Of a stretch of DNA of 64,000 nt, positions 35,043-44,679 are shown in pieces (positions within the stretch are counted from its first letter, which is position 1; every line of letters begins with the position of its first letter). The position numbers and the translations under genes are program-made. This stretch comes from Candidatus Gastranaerophilales bacterium (GTDB taxonomy: Bacteria; Cyanobacteriota; Vampirovibrionia; Gastranaerophilales; Gastranaerophilaceae). The DNA is taken from contig JAEEHV010000023.1 in the NCBI GenBank assembly GCA_016280955.1, forward strand, positions 124,001 to 188,000, read 5' to 3'. Below the pieces are notes generated by a model. It did not search any database. It saw only the letters and a program-made list of their open reading frames with translations, and was not told the origin of the DNA.

Positions 35043-35900
35043 ATGACAATTACAGTTAACAGCAAAAAGAAGCAGGTAAAAAAGACTTTTCAGGAATTGA
35101 TTAATGACTTGATGGGTTCAAGTTCTGAAAAAGTTCGTTATAATGCTGCCCGTATTCTTGGTGAAATGGGCGACTCAAAAGCTGTAGAACCGTTAATAAA
35201 TGTTTTGAAAAACGATAAAAACGGTTCTGTTCGTTTATATGCTGCTCGTGCATTAGGCGAGCTTGGTGATTCAAAAGCTACCGAACATTTGATTGAATCT
35301 TTGCGTGAAGACCGTAACGTTGATGTCAGAGTTCGTGCTGCTCGTGCTTTAGGCAGATTGGGCGGAAAAATTGTTGTTGAACCGTTGGTTGAAGCATTGA
35401 ACGATGAAAACTCTCAGGTATGTATTACAGCAACAGATGCTTTAATTGAAATCGGTGATGTTGCTACAGATGCGTTAATGAATTCTTTAGACCACGAAAA
35501 GGTTAACGTAAGATGTGATGCAACAAGAGCTTTGGGTGAAATTGGCAATAAAAAATGCGTTGATAAGATTATTAATATGTTATATGACGAATGGGTTAAC
35601 GTCAGAATTTATGCAGTAACTTCTTTGGGCAAATTAAATGATAAAAAAGCAGTTCCTGCATTAATTGATGTTATGAAAAACCGTTCAGAAAATGATTTAG
35701 TCAGAGCAGGTGCAGCAGCTGCATTAGGTGTACTTCGTGACCAAAGAGCATTACTTCCGTTAAGAGAATTGATTATGGAAGCTGAAGAACTTGGCGAGCT
35801 TGAAGACACAGCTCTTAAATCATTCAAGAAAATTATGGCAGCAAACTGGCAGGCAATTCCCGGAGCTACACAGCAGAAAAAAGCTGTTGCCACAGTATAA
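35043..35900 (+). CDS. HEAT-repeat protein (PBS-lyase-like)
   Basis: A 285-aa protein consisting of about seven consecutive ~31-residue HEAT repeats (e.g. SKAVEPLINVLKNDKNGSVRLYAARALGELGD), similar to phycobilisome-lyase HEAT repeats but with no linked pigment genes. These act as protein-protein scaffolds. The start at 35043 follows GGAGGT. Codon use is well optimised, suggesting good expression. Ends with a strong terminator. Confidence 0.9.
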   Translation: MTITVNSKKKQVKKTFQELINDLMGSSSEKVRYNAARILGEMGDSKAVEPLINVLKNDKNGSVRLYAARALGELGDSKATEHLIESLREDRNVDVRVRAARALGRLGGKIVVEPLVEALNDENSQVCITATDALIEIGDVATDALMNSLDHEKVNVRCDATRALGEIGNKKCVDKIINMLYDEWVNVRIYAVTSLGKLNDKKAVPALIDVMKNRSENDLVRAGAAAALGVLRDQRALLPLRELIMEAEELGELEDTALKSFKKIMAANWQAIPGATQQKKAVATV

Positions 35901-35918
35901 GTATTTAACTAATTAATA

Positions 35919-35951
35919 AAAAGAGGACGATAACAAACGTCCTCTTTTTTT
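35919..35951 (+). terminator. terminator of the HEAT-protein gene
   Basis: AAAAGAGGACG / CGTCCTCTTTT with an 8-nt loop and a T tract. Confidence 0.88.
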
Positions 35952-35993
35952 GTATGCAGTTTTGACATCTGTTTTAAAATTTTATTTAAGAGT

Positions 35994-35999
35994 TATAAT
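35994..35999 (+). promoter_or_regulatory. -10 box, probable leaderless promoter (36006 gene)
   Basis: TATAAT, six bases, ATG at 36006; no Shine-Dalgarno sequence. Confidence 0.5.
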
Positions 36000-36005
36000 G
36001 TAGCC

Positions 36006-36623
36006 ATGATTGTATCTGACAAAGTAAATTTTTGTGCATTACCGGTTAACAGAGTAAAAATAACTAAACTTGATAAAAAGAGTTCTGCATTTTTACCCCA
36101 TGATGCAATGTTTGTTTTATTGGACGGTAACAGTAAACTGGATAAAAAAGCAGTAAGCGAAGCGATAAAAATATGGGGGAACGCACCGTTTAAAAATGTT
36201 ATTGATACGGCTACGCAATGGATGAACATTAAAAATCCCAACAATATAAAAATTTATATGCTGACAGAACAGTTATCAAATTTAAAAAGGCTGGATAGCC
36301 GTCAAATACTGGGAATTGCAGACGTCAGAACAGAAAGCGGCTCAAAAGAATCTGTTTTAAATTTTTTACAGGTCAGACCTGATGCACAAAATGTAAACAG
36401 TAAATCCCCGAAATATAATGGTGTCGGAACCGTTATGGTGAAACGATTACAAAAAATTTATGACAAAATTGAGTCAGATATTGTACCAGATGAAAATGTT
36501 ATAAATTTTTATACGAATTTGGGGTTTGTCAAAGACGGGACCGGTGAATACGGATATTCGTGGCAAAAGTGTTGGATAATACAATTCGTAAATAATATAA
36601 AAAGAATTGCTGCATTGTTTTAG
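36006..36623 (+). CDS. GNAT-like protein, possible N-acetyltransferase
   Basis: A 205-aa protein. The C-terminal half has the rough outline of a GNAT fold: GIADVRTESGS strand, YNGVGTVMVKRLQKIYD in the acetyl-CoA-binding position (degenerate R/Q-x-x-G-x-G/A), and VINFYTNLGFVKDGTGEYGYSW, the common 'a-x-x-F-Y-x-x-x-G-F' ending. The match is weak. The N-terminus reads MIVSDKVNFCALPVNR. Confidence 0.5.
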   Translation: MIVSDKVNFCALPVNRVKITKLDKKSSAFLPHDAMFVLLDGNSKLDKKAVSEAIKIWGNAPFKNVIDTATQWMNIKNPNNIKIYMLTEQLSNLKRLDSRQILGIADVRTESGSKESVLNFLQVRPDAQNVNSKSPKYNGVGTVMVKRLQKIYDKIESDIVPDENVINFYTNLGFVKDGTGEYGYSWQKCWIIQFVNNIKRIAALF

Positions 36624-36664
36624 TACATCATTTTTAGTCGTTTTGAAAAATTTTTGTTTTCATA

Positions 36665-36670
36665 TATAAT
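36665..36670 (+). promoter_or_regulatory. -10 box, probable leaderless promoter (36677 gene)
   Basis: TATAAT, six bases, ATG at 36677; no Shine-Dalgarno sequence. Confidence 0.5.
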
Positions 36671-36676
36671 TTTGGT

Positions 36677-37246
36677 ATGAAAAAACTTTTTACAATACTT
36701 TTGTTATTAGCCGGATGTTCATCCTGTCTTGCAGACAGTTCGGAATTGTCACAACAGGCAACGGCATTTTATAGTGATAATAACCATGTCCGTACAATGG
36801 ACATTATTTTGCAAATAAACGAGAAAGAACGTTCAGCACAGGATTGGCTTTTGCTTGGAAATGTTCTTGAAGATAACGGAAAAAATGAAGATGCCGTTTA
36901 TATGTATAAAAAAGCTATTTCGAAAGATAAAAAATGTTATAAGGCATATTATAACCTTGGAAATTATTATCTTGAACGTGGGCAGTACGATAGTGCGTTA
37001 GAAAATTATTCAAAAGCATCAAAAATCAATAATGAAAATCCGTATATTTATTACAATATGGGATGTGCATATCTCAGAAAGAACAATCTGTCATTGGCAA
37101 GACTGTATTTTTACAAGGCAATTATGTTTAATGCCAATGTTCCCGAATTTCATTATAACTTGGCTTATACATACCATAAGATGAATAAAGATCGTTTGGC
37201 ACAAACATATCTCGATAATTATAATAAATTAACTTCGCAATACTAA
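36677..37246 (+). CDS. TPR-repeat lipoprotein
   Basis: A 189-aa protein. The N-terminus KKLFTILLLLAGC is a lipoprotein signal with lipobox LAGC (Cys14 or so), then about four TPR units (KKCYKAYYNLGNYYLERGQYDSALENYSKA; NPYIYYNMGCAYLRKNNLSLARLYFYKA). It likely sits on the periplasmic face of a membrane as a scaffold. Overlaps the convergent TPR gene by 4 bp. Confidence 0.8.
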   Translation: MKKLFTILLLLAGCSSCLADSSELSQQATAFYSDNNHVRTMDIILQINEKERSAQDWLLLGNVLEDNGKNEDAVYMYKKAISKDKKCYKAYYNLGNYYLERGQYDSALENYSKASKINNENPYIYYNMGCAYLRKNNLSLARLYFYKAIMFNANVPEFHYNLAYTYHKMNKDRLAQTYLDNYNKLTSQY

Positions 37247-38013
37247 ACAAGTGTAAATTTATTTTCTTTGGAAAAATGTTGCTCTCTTAATTCATTAATT
37301 CTTTCTCTTGCAAAAACCGCATCTTCAGAGAATTGTTTCAGACCGAGGAATTTTTTGTAATAACGGATAGCATCTTTGTATTTTTCCATTTTATCAAAAC
37401 TCATTGCAATTCCCAGATATGCTTTATAATAGTCAGGATTTCGTTTTATAAGCTGGAAGAAAGTTCTTGATGCTTCCATAAAATCACCCATTCCCATAAG
37501 CATTGCAGCTTTATTATAATATGCTTTCAAAAATTCAGGGTTTGTTTCTATAAGTTTGTTATATATCATTAAAGATAAATCTGTTTCATCAACAAGTTCA
37601 TGTGCAATAGCAAGCTGAATTTGAGCTTCAAGGTTTTCCCTGTTAATAAGAATAGCCTTAATAAGGTACGGAATTGCACTTTCAGGATGTCCGTCCAACA
37701 GATTGCATACTCCGAGTTCGTAAAAATATTCGTCTTTTGTATCATCTATTGAAATAAGTTTTTCAAGAGTTTTAATAGCTTTTTTATAATTTTTCAGATA
37801 CTTATAAGATGATGCCAAACCAAAATATGCCTTTGTTTCAGAGCGGTCAAACATAATTGCCTGCAAATATGTTTGAACGGCATCCTGATACAGCTTGGCA
37901 AATCTCAGCGCATCAGCTTTTACGCAAAGATTGTAAGAACGTGACTGTGCCGGCATTGTTACCTTTGAAGTCGCTTTTGCTAAATTTTTGTTTACGGAAA
38001 TATCAATCTGCAT
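37243..38013 (-). CDS. cytoplasmic TPR-repeat protein
   Basis: A 256-aa protein with about six TPR units (AYFGLASSYKYLKNYKKAIKTLEKLI; EFLKAYYNKAAMLMGMGDFMEASRTFFQLI; YYKAYLGIAMSFDKMEKYKDAIRYYKKFL). It has no signal peptide. The ATG at 38013 is chosen because AGGGGAGA precedes it by seven bases. Partner unknown. Confidence 0.82.
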   Translation of the reverse strand: MQIDISVNKNLAKATSKVTMPAQSRSYNLCVKADALRFAKLYQDAVQTYLQAIMFDRSETKAYFGLASSYKYLKNYKKAIKTLEKLISIDDTKDEYFYELGVCNLLDGHPESAIPYLIKAILINRENLEAQIQLAIAHELVDETDLSLMIYNKLIETNPEFLKAYYNKAAMLMGMGDFMEASRTFFQLIKRNPDYYKAYLGIAMSFDKMEKYKDAIRYYKKFLGLKQFSEDAVFARERINELREQHFSKENKFTLV

Positions 38014-38180
38014 TAACAATCTCCCCTATAATAATGTTAAATAATTGATAGTAAAGAGGTAACGACCATAAGGTTTAATTTTGTAATCCGAATGGTCTAT
38101 TTTTTTTCGGTAATACTTTTATAAATTCAAAAGGAATAAAATATGTTGTATAATAGACAAATCAAAGGAGAATTAATAAA

Positions 38181-39437
38181 ATGGATAAATTAAGAATCGG
38201 TATCATAGGTCTTGGGACTGTTGCAAGCGGTGTTTATAAAACATTACAAGACATTAATAATATTGAAATTATTAAAATTGCGGTTAAAAATATTAACAAG
38301 CCTCGTTCCGTAAGTGTTCCGAAGGATATGCTTACCGATAATGCCTATGAAGTTGTAAATAATCCTGATATTGATGTTGTTGTTGAACTCATTGGCGGCG
38401 TAGAACCGGCATGGGATTACATTTCAGCTGCTATAAAAAACGGAAAACATATAGTTACTGCAAATAAAGAGTTGCTCGCAAAAAAAGGTGAAGAGCTTTT
38501 TAATCTGACAGAAAAACATAACAGAGTTTGTCTGTACGAAGCTGCTATAGCCGGAGGTATTCCTATTATTATGCCTATAAAAACAATTCTTGCGGGAAAT
38601 AGGATACACAAAATACAGGCAATTCTGAACGGAACTACAAACTACATTCTGACAAAAATGGATGTTGACGGTGCTTCATACGAAGATGTGCTAAAAGAAG
38701 CTCAGGAGCTGGGATATGCTGAAACCAATCCGACAGGTGATGTCGAGGGTTTTGATGCGGCATATAAAATTACAACTCTTGCAACGATAGCTTTTAAAAA
38801 ACGTGTAAAAATTGAAAACGTGTACAGAGAAGGTATAACAAAAATAAGAAAAGAAGATATGGCTCAGGCGAATGAGCTTGGTTATAAAATAAAATTGATA
38901 GCGAATGCTACTATTGATGAAAACGGTAATGCTGATGTACGAGTTCATCCTATGCTTATATCAAAGGATACAACTCTTGCACATATTAATTATGTAACAA
39001 ATGCTGTTGCAATGAGCGGATATCCTATTGGAGATATTGTCTTGTCAGGTCCGGGTGCCGGAGAGTTCCCGACTGCAAGTTCTGTTGTGGGTGATATTTT
39101 GGCAATACAGGCAGAGTTCGGAAAAACGGATTACATGCTTCCGATGATGAGATGCCACCACGAACACAAGGCAAATCCGGTTAACATCAATGATACTTAT
39201 AACAAATATTATATTTCAATTACCGCTCCGAATGCTATCGGTGTGATAGCTAAAATCGGTACAATTTGTGCAAACAAAAATATCAGTCTTGCAAGTATTA
39301 TGCAAAAAGAAGTTTACGAAAACAGTACTGCTGATATTGTCGTTATTACGGAAAAATGTCAGGAAAGATTGATTAAAGAAGTTGTTGAAGAACTTGATAA
39401 CTGTACGGTTAACAGTTTAATTCGGGTGGCAGAATAA
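38181..39437 (+). CDS. hom: homoserine dehydrogenase with C-terminal ACT domain
   Basis: A 418-aa enzyme reducing aspartate semialdehyde to homoserine (threonine/methionine branch). NAD-binding motif IGIIGLGTVASGVYKTL, catalytic-domain signatures ANKELLAKKGEELF and AAIAGGIPII, and LNGTTNYILTKM. The ACT domain (YYISITAPNAIGVIAKIGTICANKNISLASIMQ, ~340-418) suggests feedback regulation by threonine. Good AAAGGAG site; TATAAT lies ~30 bp upstream. Confidence 0.96.
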   Translation: MDKLRIGIIGLGTVASGVYKTLQDINNIEIIKIAVKNINKPRSVSVPKDMLTDNAYEVVNNPDIDVVVELIGGVEPAWDYISAAIKNGKHIVTANKELLAKKGEELFNLTEKHNRVCLYEAAIAGGIPIIMPIKTILAGNRIHKIQAILNGTTNYILTKMDVDGASYEDVLKEAQELGYAETNPTGDVEGFDAAYKITTLATIAFKKRVKIENVYREGITKIRKEDMAQANELGYKIKLIANATIDENGNADVRVHPMLISKDTTLAHINYVTNAVAMSGYPIGDIVLSGPGAGEFPTASSVVGDILAIQAEFGKTDYMLPMMRCHHEHKANPVNINDTYNKYYISITAPNAIGVIAKIGTICANKNISLASIMQKEVYENSTADIVVITEKCQERLIKEVVEELDNCTVNSLIRVAE

Positions 39438-39446
39438 AGAATTAAT

Positions 39447-39467
39447 GTATAGAAACTCTTTCTATAC
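39447..39467 (+). terminator. stem-loop after hom, possible weak terminator
   Basis: GTATAGAAA-ctc-TTTCTATAC, nine perfect pairs, but without a clean T tract. Confidence 0.45.
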
Positions 39468-39574
39468 TTGATTTGTAAAATTTTGTAAATATTATTTTAA
39501 AAACATGCAAAAAATTTTATTCATATATTTTATACTCTAAGTACACCGATGAAAGTTTTAAATAGGGGTTTTAC

Positions 39575-40948
39575 ATGAATTTAAAGGTTGATGCAGCTAA
39601 CCGAAATATCTCTTTTGGCATTAATAATGCAAATTTGGAAAAATTTTCAAAGAAAGCAGCAATTACTGCAGCAGTTATGGGTGCAGCAGCAGCGAGGGGA
39701 GCATGTTCTGTCTTATCAGGTTTAAGCGGTAAAAAAGGTATGCCTGTTGATGAACTTTCAGTAAGGGCAAGTCTTTTGTCATATAAAACAAAAAAGGAAA
39801 AAGATGCAGCACGCAGTCCGGAAGTTTTTAATCAGGAAGTTTCATATAATTATTTTGCAAACGGCAGATTAAGATATATTCAGGAATATGTGACAAAAGG
39901 CAAAGAGAAAATGGCTGATTTGAGTGATTTTCAAAAAGAAAATAAACTTAATACACTCAAATATCAGAAAGCAATCGTTGATGCGATAACCGGCGAAAGA
40001 GTGCTGGTAAGAAATAAAAGTTTGCGTGAAAATTTATGGTTTTTAGTTACATCTGATAATGATGCCGTTCCTGATAACTTTAACGGAGATTTGCAGAAAT
40101 TTGAAGAACAATATGAGCAAAAGACACAAGCAAGAATAAAAGTTCTTAATGCATATAAAACAGATGATGTATTAAGGGAAAATAATATTATTAATGATTT
40201 TATAGGCTGGTTTGTCAGTGATGTTTATAATGATGAACAGGCAGAATTATTAATAGGTTTGTTAAAAAATAATGTTGAGAATAATAACATATACTTTTTT
40301 GCAAATTTGGATGAATTGTTAAAAAACAATATAAATCCGGATTTAATCAAAAAAGTACAGAGTGATAAAAATTTGTATGAAAATATAAGCCCGTACACAT
40401 TATATAATATAGGCGGCAGCGATGAAAAAAGAGCCGGGGAAATAATTAAAACACTGGATGAATATCAGAAAAACTATCCTTACTCGGAAAAAATACCTGA
40501 AAATCTGAACAAGATTTTGTCAGAATCTTTTTCTGATGACCAAAAGGAAAATCCGGCAGATTTAGCATCAAAAAAAATGGCAGAAATAAATAACGAAGAA
40601 AGTATATCCGGTGCTGACAGCATTCATACTCTTATAATGAACATGAATGCAAGGCTGGATGATATTTTTGACGGAAAATATGTAGATAAAAATAAAAGTG
40701 ATATGGATAATGCAATTGACGCAATGAACATGATAAGAGAGGTAAGAACGGATTTACATAATTACTCTTTAAAATATACAAATCCATATGAAAAACAACT
40801 TTTATCGCAAATGCTAAGCAAAATTACTATTATTATGAGCCTTATTAACGAGATGCGCAGTGAAAAAGGATGTCCGACATTAAGCTTTGCTGATTTAAAC
40901 GATAAGATAGAAAATGCGGAAATTAAGAAAATACTGAATAAAATGTAA
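39575..40948 (+). CDS. unknown protein with N-terminal SFG signature
   Basis: A 457-aa protein I do not recognise. It opens MNLKVDAANRNISFGINNAN, in line with the leader signature of this window, followed by one short hydrophobic stretch (KKAAITAAVMGAAAARGACSVLSGL). The rest is charged and helical, without catalytic motifs. Upstream is a diverged copy of the shared promoter (GCAAAAA-N14-TTTTATACT at 39507-39536). Confidence 0.75.
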   Translation: MNLKVDAANRNISFGINNANLEKFSKKAAITAAVMGAAAARGACSVLSGLSGKKGMPVDELSVRASLLSYKTKKEKDAARSPEVFNQEVSYNYFANGRLRYIQEYVTKGKEKMADLSDFQKENKLNTLKYQKAIVDAITGERVLVRNKSLRENLWFLVTSDNDAVPDNFNGDLQKFEEQYEQKTQARIKVLNAYKTDDVLRENNIINDFIGWFVSDVYNDEQAELLIGLLKNNVENNNIYFFANLDELLKNNINPDLIKKVQSDKNLYENISPYTLYNIGGSDEKRAGEIIKTLDEYQKNYPYSEKIPENLNKILSESFSDDQKENPADLASKKMAEINNEESISGADSIHTLIMNMNARLDDIFDGKYVDKNKSDMDNAIDAMNMIREVRTDLHNYSLKYTNPYEKQLLSQMLSKITIIMSLINEMRSEKGCPTLSFADLNDKIENAEIKKILNKM

Positions 40949-41023
40949 ATTATCTTATAAGATAAATATTATTTTTTTTGTTTGGAATATAATAAAAATA
41001 ACAGGATAATAAGGAGTACATAA

Positions 41024-42331
41024 ATGAAGAATAAACTTGCTCTATTTTGGTTTATTGTCGTGCTTGCGATAGTTTCAATAGTCGTAATTTGTACAAAACC
41101 AACAAAGCTCGGTTTGGATTTGGTCGGAGGTTCAAGACTAGTACTTGAAGCTCAGCCTCTTAATGGTGCAGAAGTTACACCGGATATGATGTCCAGTTTA
41201 CAGTTTGCAATAGAAAACCGTGTTAATAAGTTAGGTGTTGCAGAAACTGTAGTTCAGAGAGCCGGCGAAAAAAGACTTGTTGTTGAAATTCCGAATATTT
41301 CGGATTTAAATCAGGCTAAAGCATATCTTGGTGAAACTGCCGAACTTGAGTTTAAAGAACCTGTATATGATGCCGGCAGAGAAATTATCGGATGGAAATC
41401 AACAGGATTAACCGGAAAAGATTTGAATATTGCACGTATGGGAACATCACCGACAGGGCAATTTACGGTTGATTTAGAGTTCAATATGGAAGGAACAAAA
41501 ATCTTTGGAAACCTGACAAAGCGACTGGTAAATCAGCCGATGGCAATATTCTTTAACGGAGAATATCAGTCATCTCCGAGAATAAATGAACCTATTTTGA
41601 GCGGTAAAGCTCAAATTTCAGGCGGAAATGAAGGTTTTAGTGCCGAAGAAGCAAAGAAAATGGTTGACCTTCTTAATGCCGGTGCATTGCCTGTTCCGGC
41701 AAAAATAATTGAAGAAAATACAGTAGGACCGACACTCGGTGCTGATTCAATTGCAAAGTCAAAAGTAGCAGGTGCAATTGGTTTAGGTTTGGTAATGCTC
41801 TTTATGATTGTTTATTACAGAGCTCCGGGCATAATTGCAGATGTTGCATTGTGTTTATACGGTGTATTCTTGTTTGCAATATTTAAATGGGTTCCGGTTA
41901 CTCTGACTCTTGCAGGTATAGCAGGTTTTATTCTTTCAATAGGTATGGCTGTTGATGCTAATATTCTTATTTTTGAAAGAACCAAAGAAGAACTCAGAGC
42001 CGGCAGAACTTTGTTTACTGCTATAAATTCCGGATTTGACAGAGCATTTACAAGTATTTTTGATTCCAATATGACTACAATAATTACCTGTACAATTCTG
42101 TATTGTCTTGGAACAAGTATTGTAAAAGGTTTTGCTTTAACTCTTGCAATCGGTGTTATTGTTTCAATGTTTAGTGCAATTACCATCACAAGAAACTTTA
42201 TGCATTTGGTATTTGGTACCGGTAAACTTGAAAAACCATGGTTGTTTGGTTTGACACAGGATGAAATTGATCAGGAATATCAGGCAGTAGAAACAAGCAG
42301 AGAAAAAGCTAAGTTTGGTATTCTTGACTAA
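41024..42331 (+). CDS. secD: protein translocase subunit SecD
   Basis: A 435-aa membrane subunit that uses the proton gradient to help Sec export. N-terminal helix, then the D1 motif GLDLVGGSRLVLE, the periplasmic P1 domain, FTVDLEFNMEGTKIFGNLTKR, and five C-terminal helices with the AGFILSIGMAVDANILIFERTKEELRAGR motif. Paired with secF 121 bp downstream. Confidence 0.97.
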   Translation: MKNKLALFWFIVVLAIVSIVVICTKPTKLGLDLVGGSRLVLEAQPLNGAEVTPDMMSSLQFAIENRVNKLGVAETVVQRAGEKRLVVEIPNISDLNQAKAYLGETAELEFKEPVYDAGREIIGWKSTGLTGKDLNIARMGTSPTGQFTVDLEFNMEGTKIFGNLTKRLVNQPMAIFFNGEYQSSPRINEPILSGKAQISGGNEGFSAEEAKKMVDLLNAGALPVPAKIIEENTVGPTLGADSIAKSKVAGAIGLGLVMLFMIVYYRAPGIIADVALCLYGVFLFAIFKWVPVTLTLAGIAGFILSIGMAVDANILIFERTKEELRAGRTLFTAINSGFDRAFTSIFDSNMTTIITCTILYCLGTSIVKGFALTLAIGVIVSMFSAITITRNFMHLVFGTGKLEKPWLFGLTQDEIDQEYQAVETSREKAKFGILD

Positions 42332-42452
42332 AGTTAGTTTGACTCGGATTCCTTCTCGCAAGTCGTGAATCGTGAGTCGAAATTAACGATAAAGCAAATA
42401 AAACAAGTAAAATTATATAAAAGCAAGTTACGAATCACGATAAAAAGGAACA

Positions 42453-43418
42453 ATGAAAATGAAATTAAAATTAGATATAGTAAAATACAGAGTTATATGT
42501 TTGATTTTGTCGGCATGTTTGTTAACACCGGGTATTATTGCAATGATATATTCTTCAATAACATACCCGACACATGCACCGTTAAAAGTCGGTATTGATT
42601 ATACCGGCGGAACAACTTTGCAATATGGTGTTAAGGAAGAAATATCGAATGATAAACTCTCAACAGTAAGAGAAAATCTGGAGAAACAAGGAATTGATAA
42701 TCCGTATTTGCAGATTATTCACGTTAATGCACAGCAGCAATCGGATTTGAAATCAATACTTTCAATAAGAACTAAATTTATTGATGAAGGTTCTACAGAT
42801 CAGGACAAAATCACTTCGGTTATTAAAAACAATTTTAAAGATGCGGAAATTGTTCAGGTTACATCTGTAGGTCCGACATTAGGAAAGGAATTGTTTAAAA
42901 ATTCTCTTATAGCACTATCCTTGGCATTATTGGGTATTATTGCATATCTGACGTTCCAGTTCCAATTTGATTACGCACTGGCTGCAATTTTGGGCTTGGT
43001 ACACGATACTTTATTTGTTGTCGGTGTCTTTTCAATCTTAGGATTGGTATTTAATGTTCAGGTTGATGCATTATTTGTAACTGCAGTTTTAACGGTAATA
43101 GGTTTCTCTGTACACGATACAATTGTTGTTTTTGACCGTGTAAGAGAAAATTTGAAATACTACGGTAAAAAAATGTCGTTTGGTGAGATTATGAATTCAA
43201 GTATTAACCAAACTCTTACAAGAAGTATTAATACATCAGTTACAACATTAATTACATTGTTAGCGCTGTATTTTCTGGGCGGAGTTACAACAAGAGATTT
43301 TGTGCTTGCTATGATTTTAGGTATTATTATCGGTACTTATTCAAGCATATTCTTCTGCTCTGTACTTGTTGATATCTGGGAAGACAAAAAGAAATCTTCA
43401 GCTCCGGCAGTAGCATAA
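42453..43418 (+). CDS. secF: protein translocase subunit SecF
   Basis: A 321-aa partner of SecD. N-terminal helix, KVGIDYTGGTTLQYG (the GxDFxGG-type motif), and the C-terminal helices with VIGFSVHDTIVVFDRVRENLK and NTSVTTLITLLALYFLGG. Start at 42453 after AAGGAACA. The spacer from secD includes ATCGTGA (42369-42375) and TCACGAT (42435-42441), which can pair. Confidence 0.97.
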   Translation: MKMKLKLDIVKYRVICLILSACLLTPGIIAMIYSSITYPTHAPLKVGIDYTGGTTLQYGVKEEISNDKLSTVRENLEKQGIDNPYLQIIHVNAQQQSDLKSILSIRTKFIDEGSTDQDKITSVIKNNFKDAEIVQVTSVGPTLGKELFKNSLIALSLALLGIIAYLTFQFQFDYALAAILGLVHDTLFVVGVFSILGLVFNVQVDALFVTAVLTVIGFSVHDTIVVFDRVRENLKYYGKKMSFGEIMNSSINQTLTRSINTSVTTLITLLALYFLGGVTTRDFVLAMILGIIIGTYSSIFFCSVLVDIWEDKKKSSAPAVA

Positions 43419-43433
43419 GAATATTAAGAATTT

Positions 43434-43468
43434 AAAAAGGCGGCATGCAATTTGCATGCCGCCTTTTT
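43434..43468. terminator. bidirectional terminator of secDF and the convergent HEMGH gene
   Basis: AAAAAGGCGGCATGC / GCATGCCGCCTTTTT, 15 pairs with a 5-nt loop. Confidence 0.92.
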
Positions 43469-43477
43469 ATTATAAAA

Positions 43478-44578
43478 CTAAATCCTGAATATCCTTATAT
43501 TTTCTTTTAGTTTATTAATTAAATCCGTATTATTATACAACGATTCAATATATTCATCATAAGTTTTATCATTAATTTTAAGATTTGGAATTCGCGGACC
43601 TCCGGCAAAATCGTAATATAGCATTGCTTCATCGGAGAATTTTTTATTTTCCAATAAACCTTCAAATATATATGCAACCTGTTCGCTTATATCATCGGGT
43701 TTATAACAATTGGTTTCTTTTTGCATTTTTGCAACCATATCCTGAATATAAACATATCTGGCTTCGCCGTTTTTGTTTATAAATCTGAATCTTGTCGGAG
43801 TTTCCGGTAAAGAAAATTCTATAATATTTCCAAATCTGCCTCTGCCGTACGTATCGTTTACTTTAGCTAGTTTTTCTTCACTTCCCAGGATTTTGAGTTG
43901 GTTATCTCCGAATTCTGTTCCGTTCATACCTTTAGAGTTCCAATAACTGTCGAAGCCGAAGTGGTGGTTTGCATGTCCCATTTCATGTCTGAAGTGGGAA
44001 AAATCTTTTACGTTGCTGTCAATTAGCAAATGGTTTTTATTTCCGCCGTGACAGCAAAAGGCTTGATAGTAACCTGATTCGGGCGGTTCGCTTTGTGTTG
44101 AACCATGTTTTGCGAACAGCTGTTTTGTTTCTTCTCTGTTTTTCCAGTCAGAAATAGTTATTGAATCGGGCTTATCTATTTTGATACCCATGTTTTTCAG
44201 TTGTTCTATTTCTGCTTTTATACGATTAAGCATAGATAAGTGATTATCACTTATACCTCGGGCATCATATTCTATTCCAAGATTTTCAAAATATTTTTTA
44301 GCTTCACTTATATTTTTAAAAGTCTCAGAGAATACTAACTTATCCTTTTTTCGTGATAATATTTTCCATCCGTATGTTTTATGTATTATAAGAGCTCCAA
44401 TTCCTGCAGCACCCAGTATTACTGCTGCCCATAAGCCCTTGTTGCTTTTTTTGTTTTCTTTTTCAAATCTGTCAGCCTCCTGAGGCTTGGAAAGCATACC
44501 CGGTTCGCTCCCGAATATCGGACTACGGCAGATGTTATGTACGGATAAACCGTTATTTTGAGCACTATTTACCTTCAT
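43478..44578 (-). CDS. membrane-anchored HEMGH zinc metallopeptidase-like protein
   Basis: A 366-aa protein. The N-terminus MKVNSAQNNGLSVHNICRSPIFGSEPG carries the shared leader. One membrane helix (LWAAVILGAAGIGALIIH, ~49-66) follows a basic stretch. The zinc motif is FRHEMGHANHH (His198, Glu199, His202); SEQVAYIFEGLL near residue 299 could supply the third ligand. The start sits only three bases after its promoter element with no ribosome site, so the message may be leaderless. Substrate unknown. Confidence 0.68.
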   Translation of the reverse strand: MKVNSAQNNGLSVHNICRSPIFGSEPGMLSKPQEADRFEKENKKSNKGLWAAVILGAAGIGALIIHKTYGWKILSRKKDKLVFSETFKNISEAKKYFENLGIEYDARGISDNHLSMLNRIKAEIEQLKNMGIKIDKPDSITISDWKNREETKQLFAKHGSTQSEPPESGYYQAFCCHGGNKNHLLIDSNVKDFSHFRHEMGHANHHFGFDSYWNSKGMNGTEFGDNQLKILGSEEKLAKVNDTYGRGRFGNIIEFSLPETPTRFRFINKNGEARYVYIQDMVAKMQKETNCYKPDDISEQVAYIFEGLLENKKFSDEAMLYYDFAGGPRIPNLKINDKTYDEYIESLYNNTDLINKLKENIRIFRI

Positions 44579-44581
44579 ATA

Positions 44582-44612
44582 TATATAAAAACCGAAATTT
44601 TATTAAAATTGC
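44582..44612 (-). promoter_or_regulatory. shared-class promoter (copy 4)
   Basis: On the minus strand GCAATTT (44612-44606), 15-bp spacer, TTTTATATA (44590-44582), then ATG at 44578. Confidence 0.65.
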
Positions 44613-44679
44613 GTTATATGTAACAGTTTGTAAACAGAGCTATTTAATTATTATTTAGAGTGATAAATTATTTTTTCAG

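Noticed and set aside
36677-38013. The two TPR genes as one broken gene
   Set aside because: They are convergent and have separate, intact starts; one is a lipoprotein and the other cytosolic.
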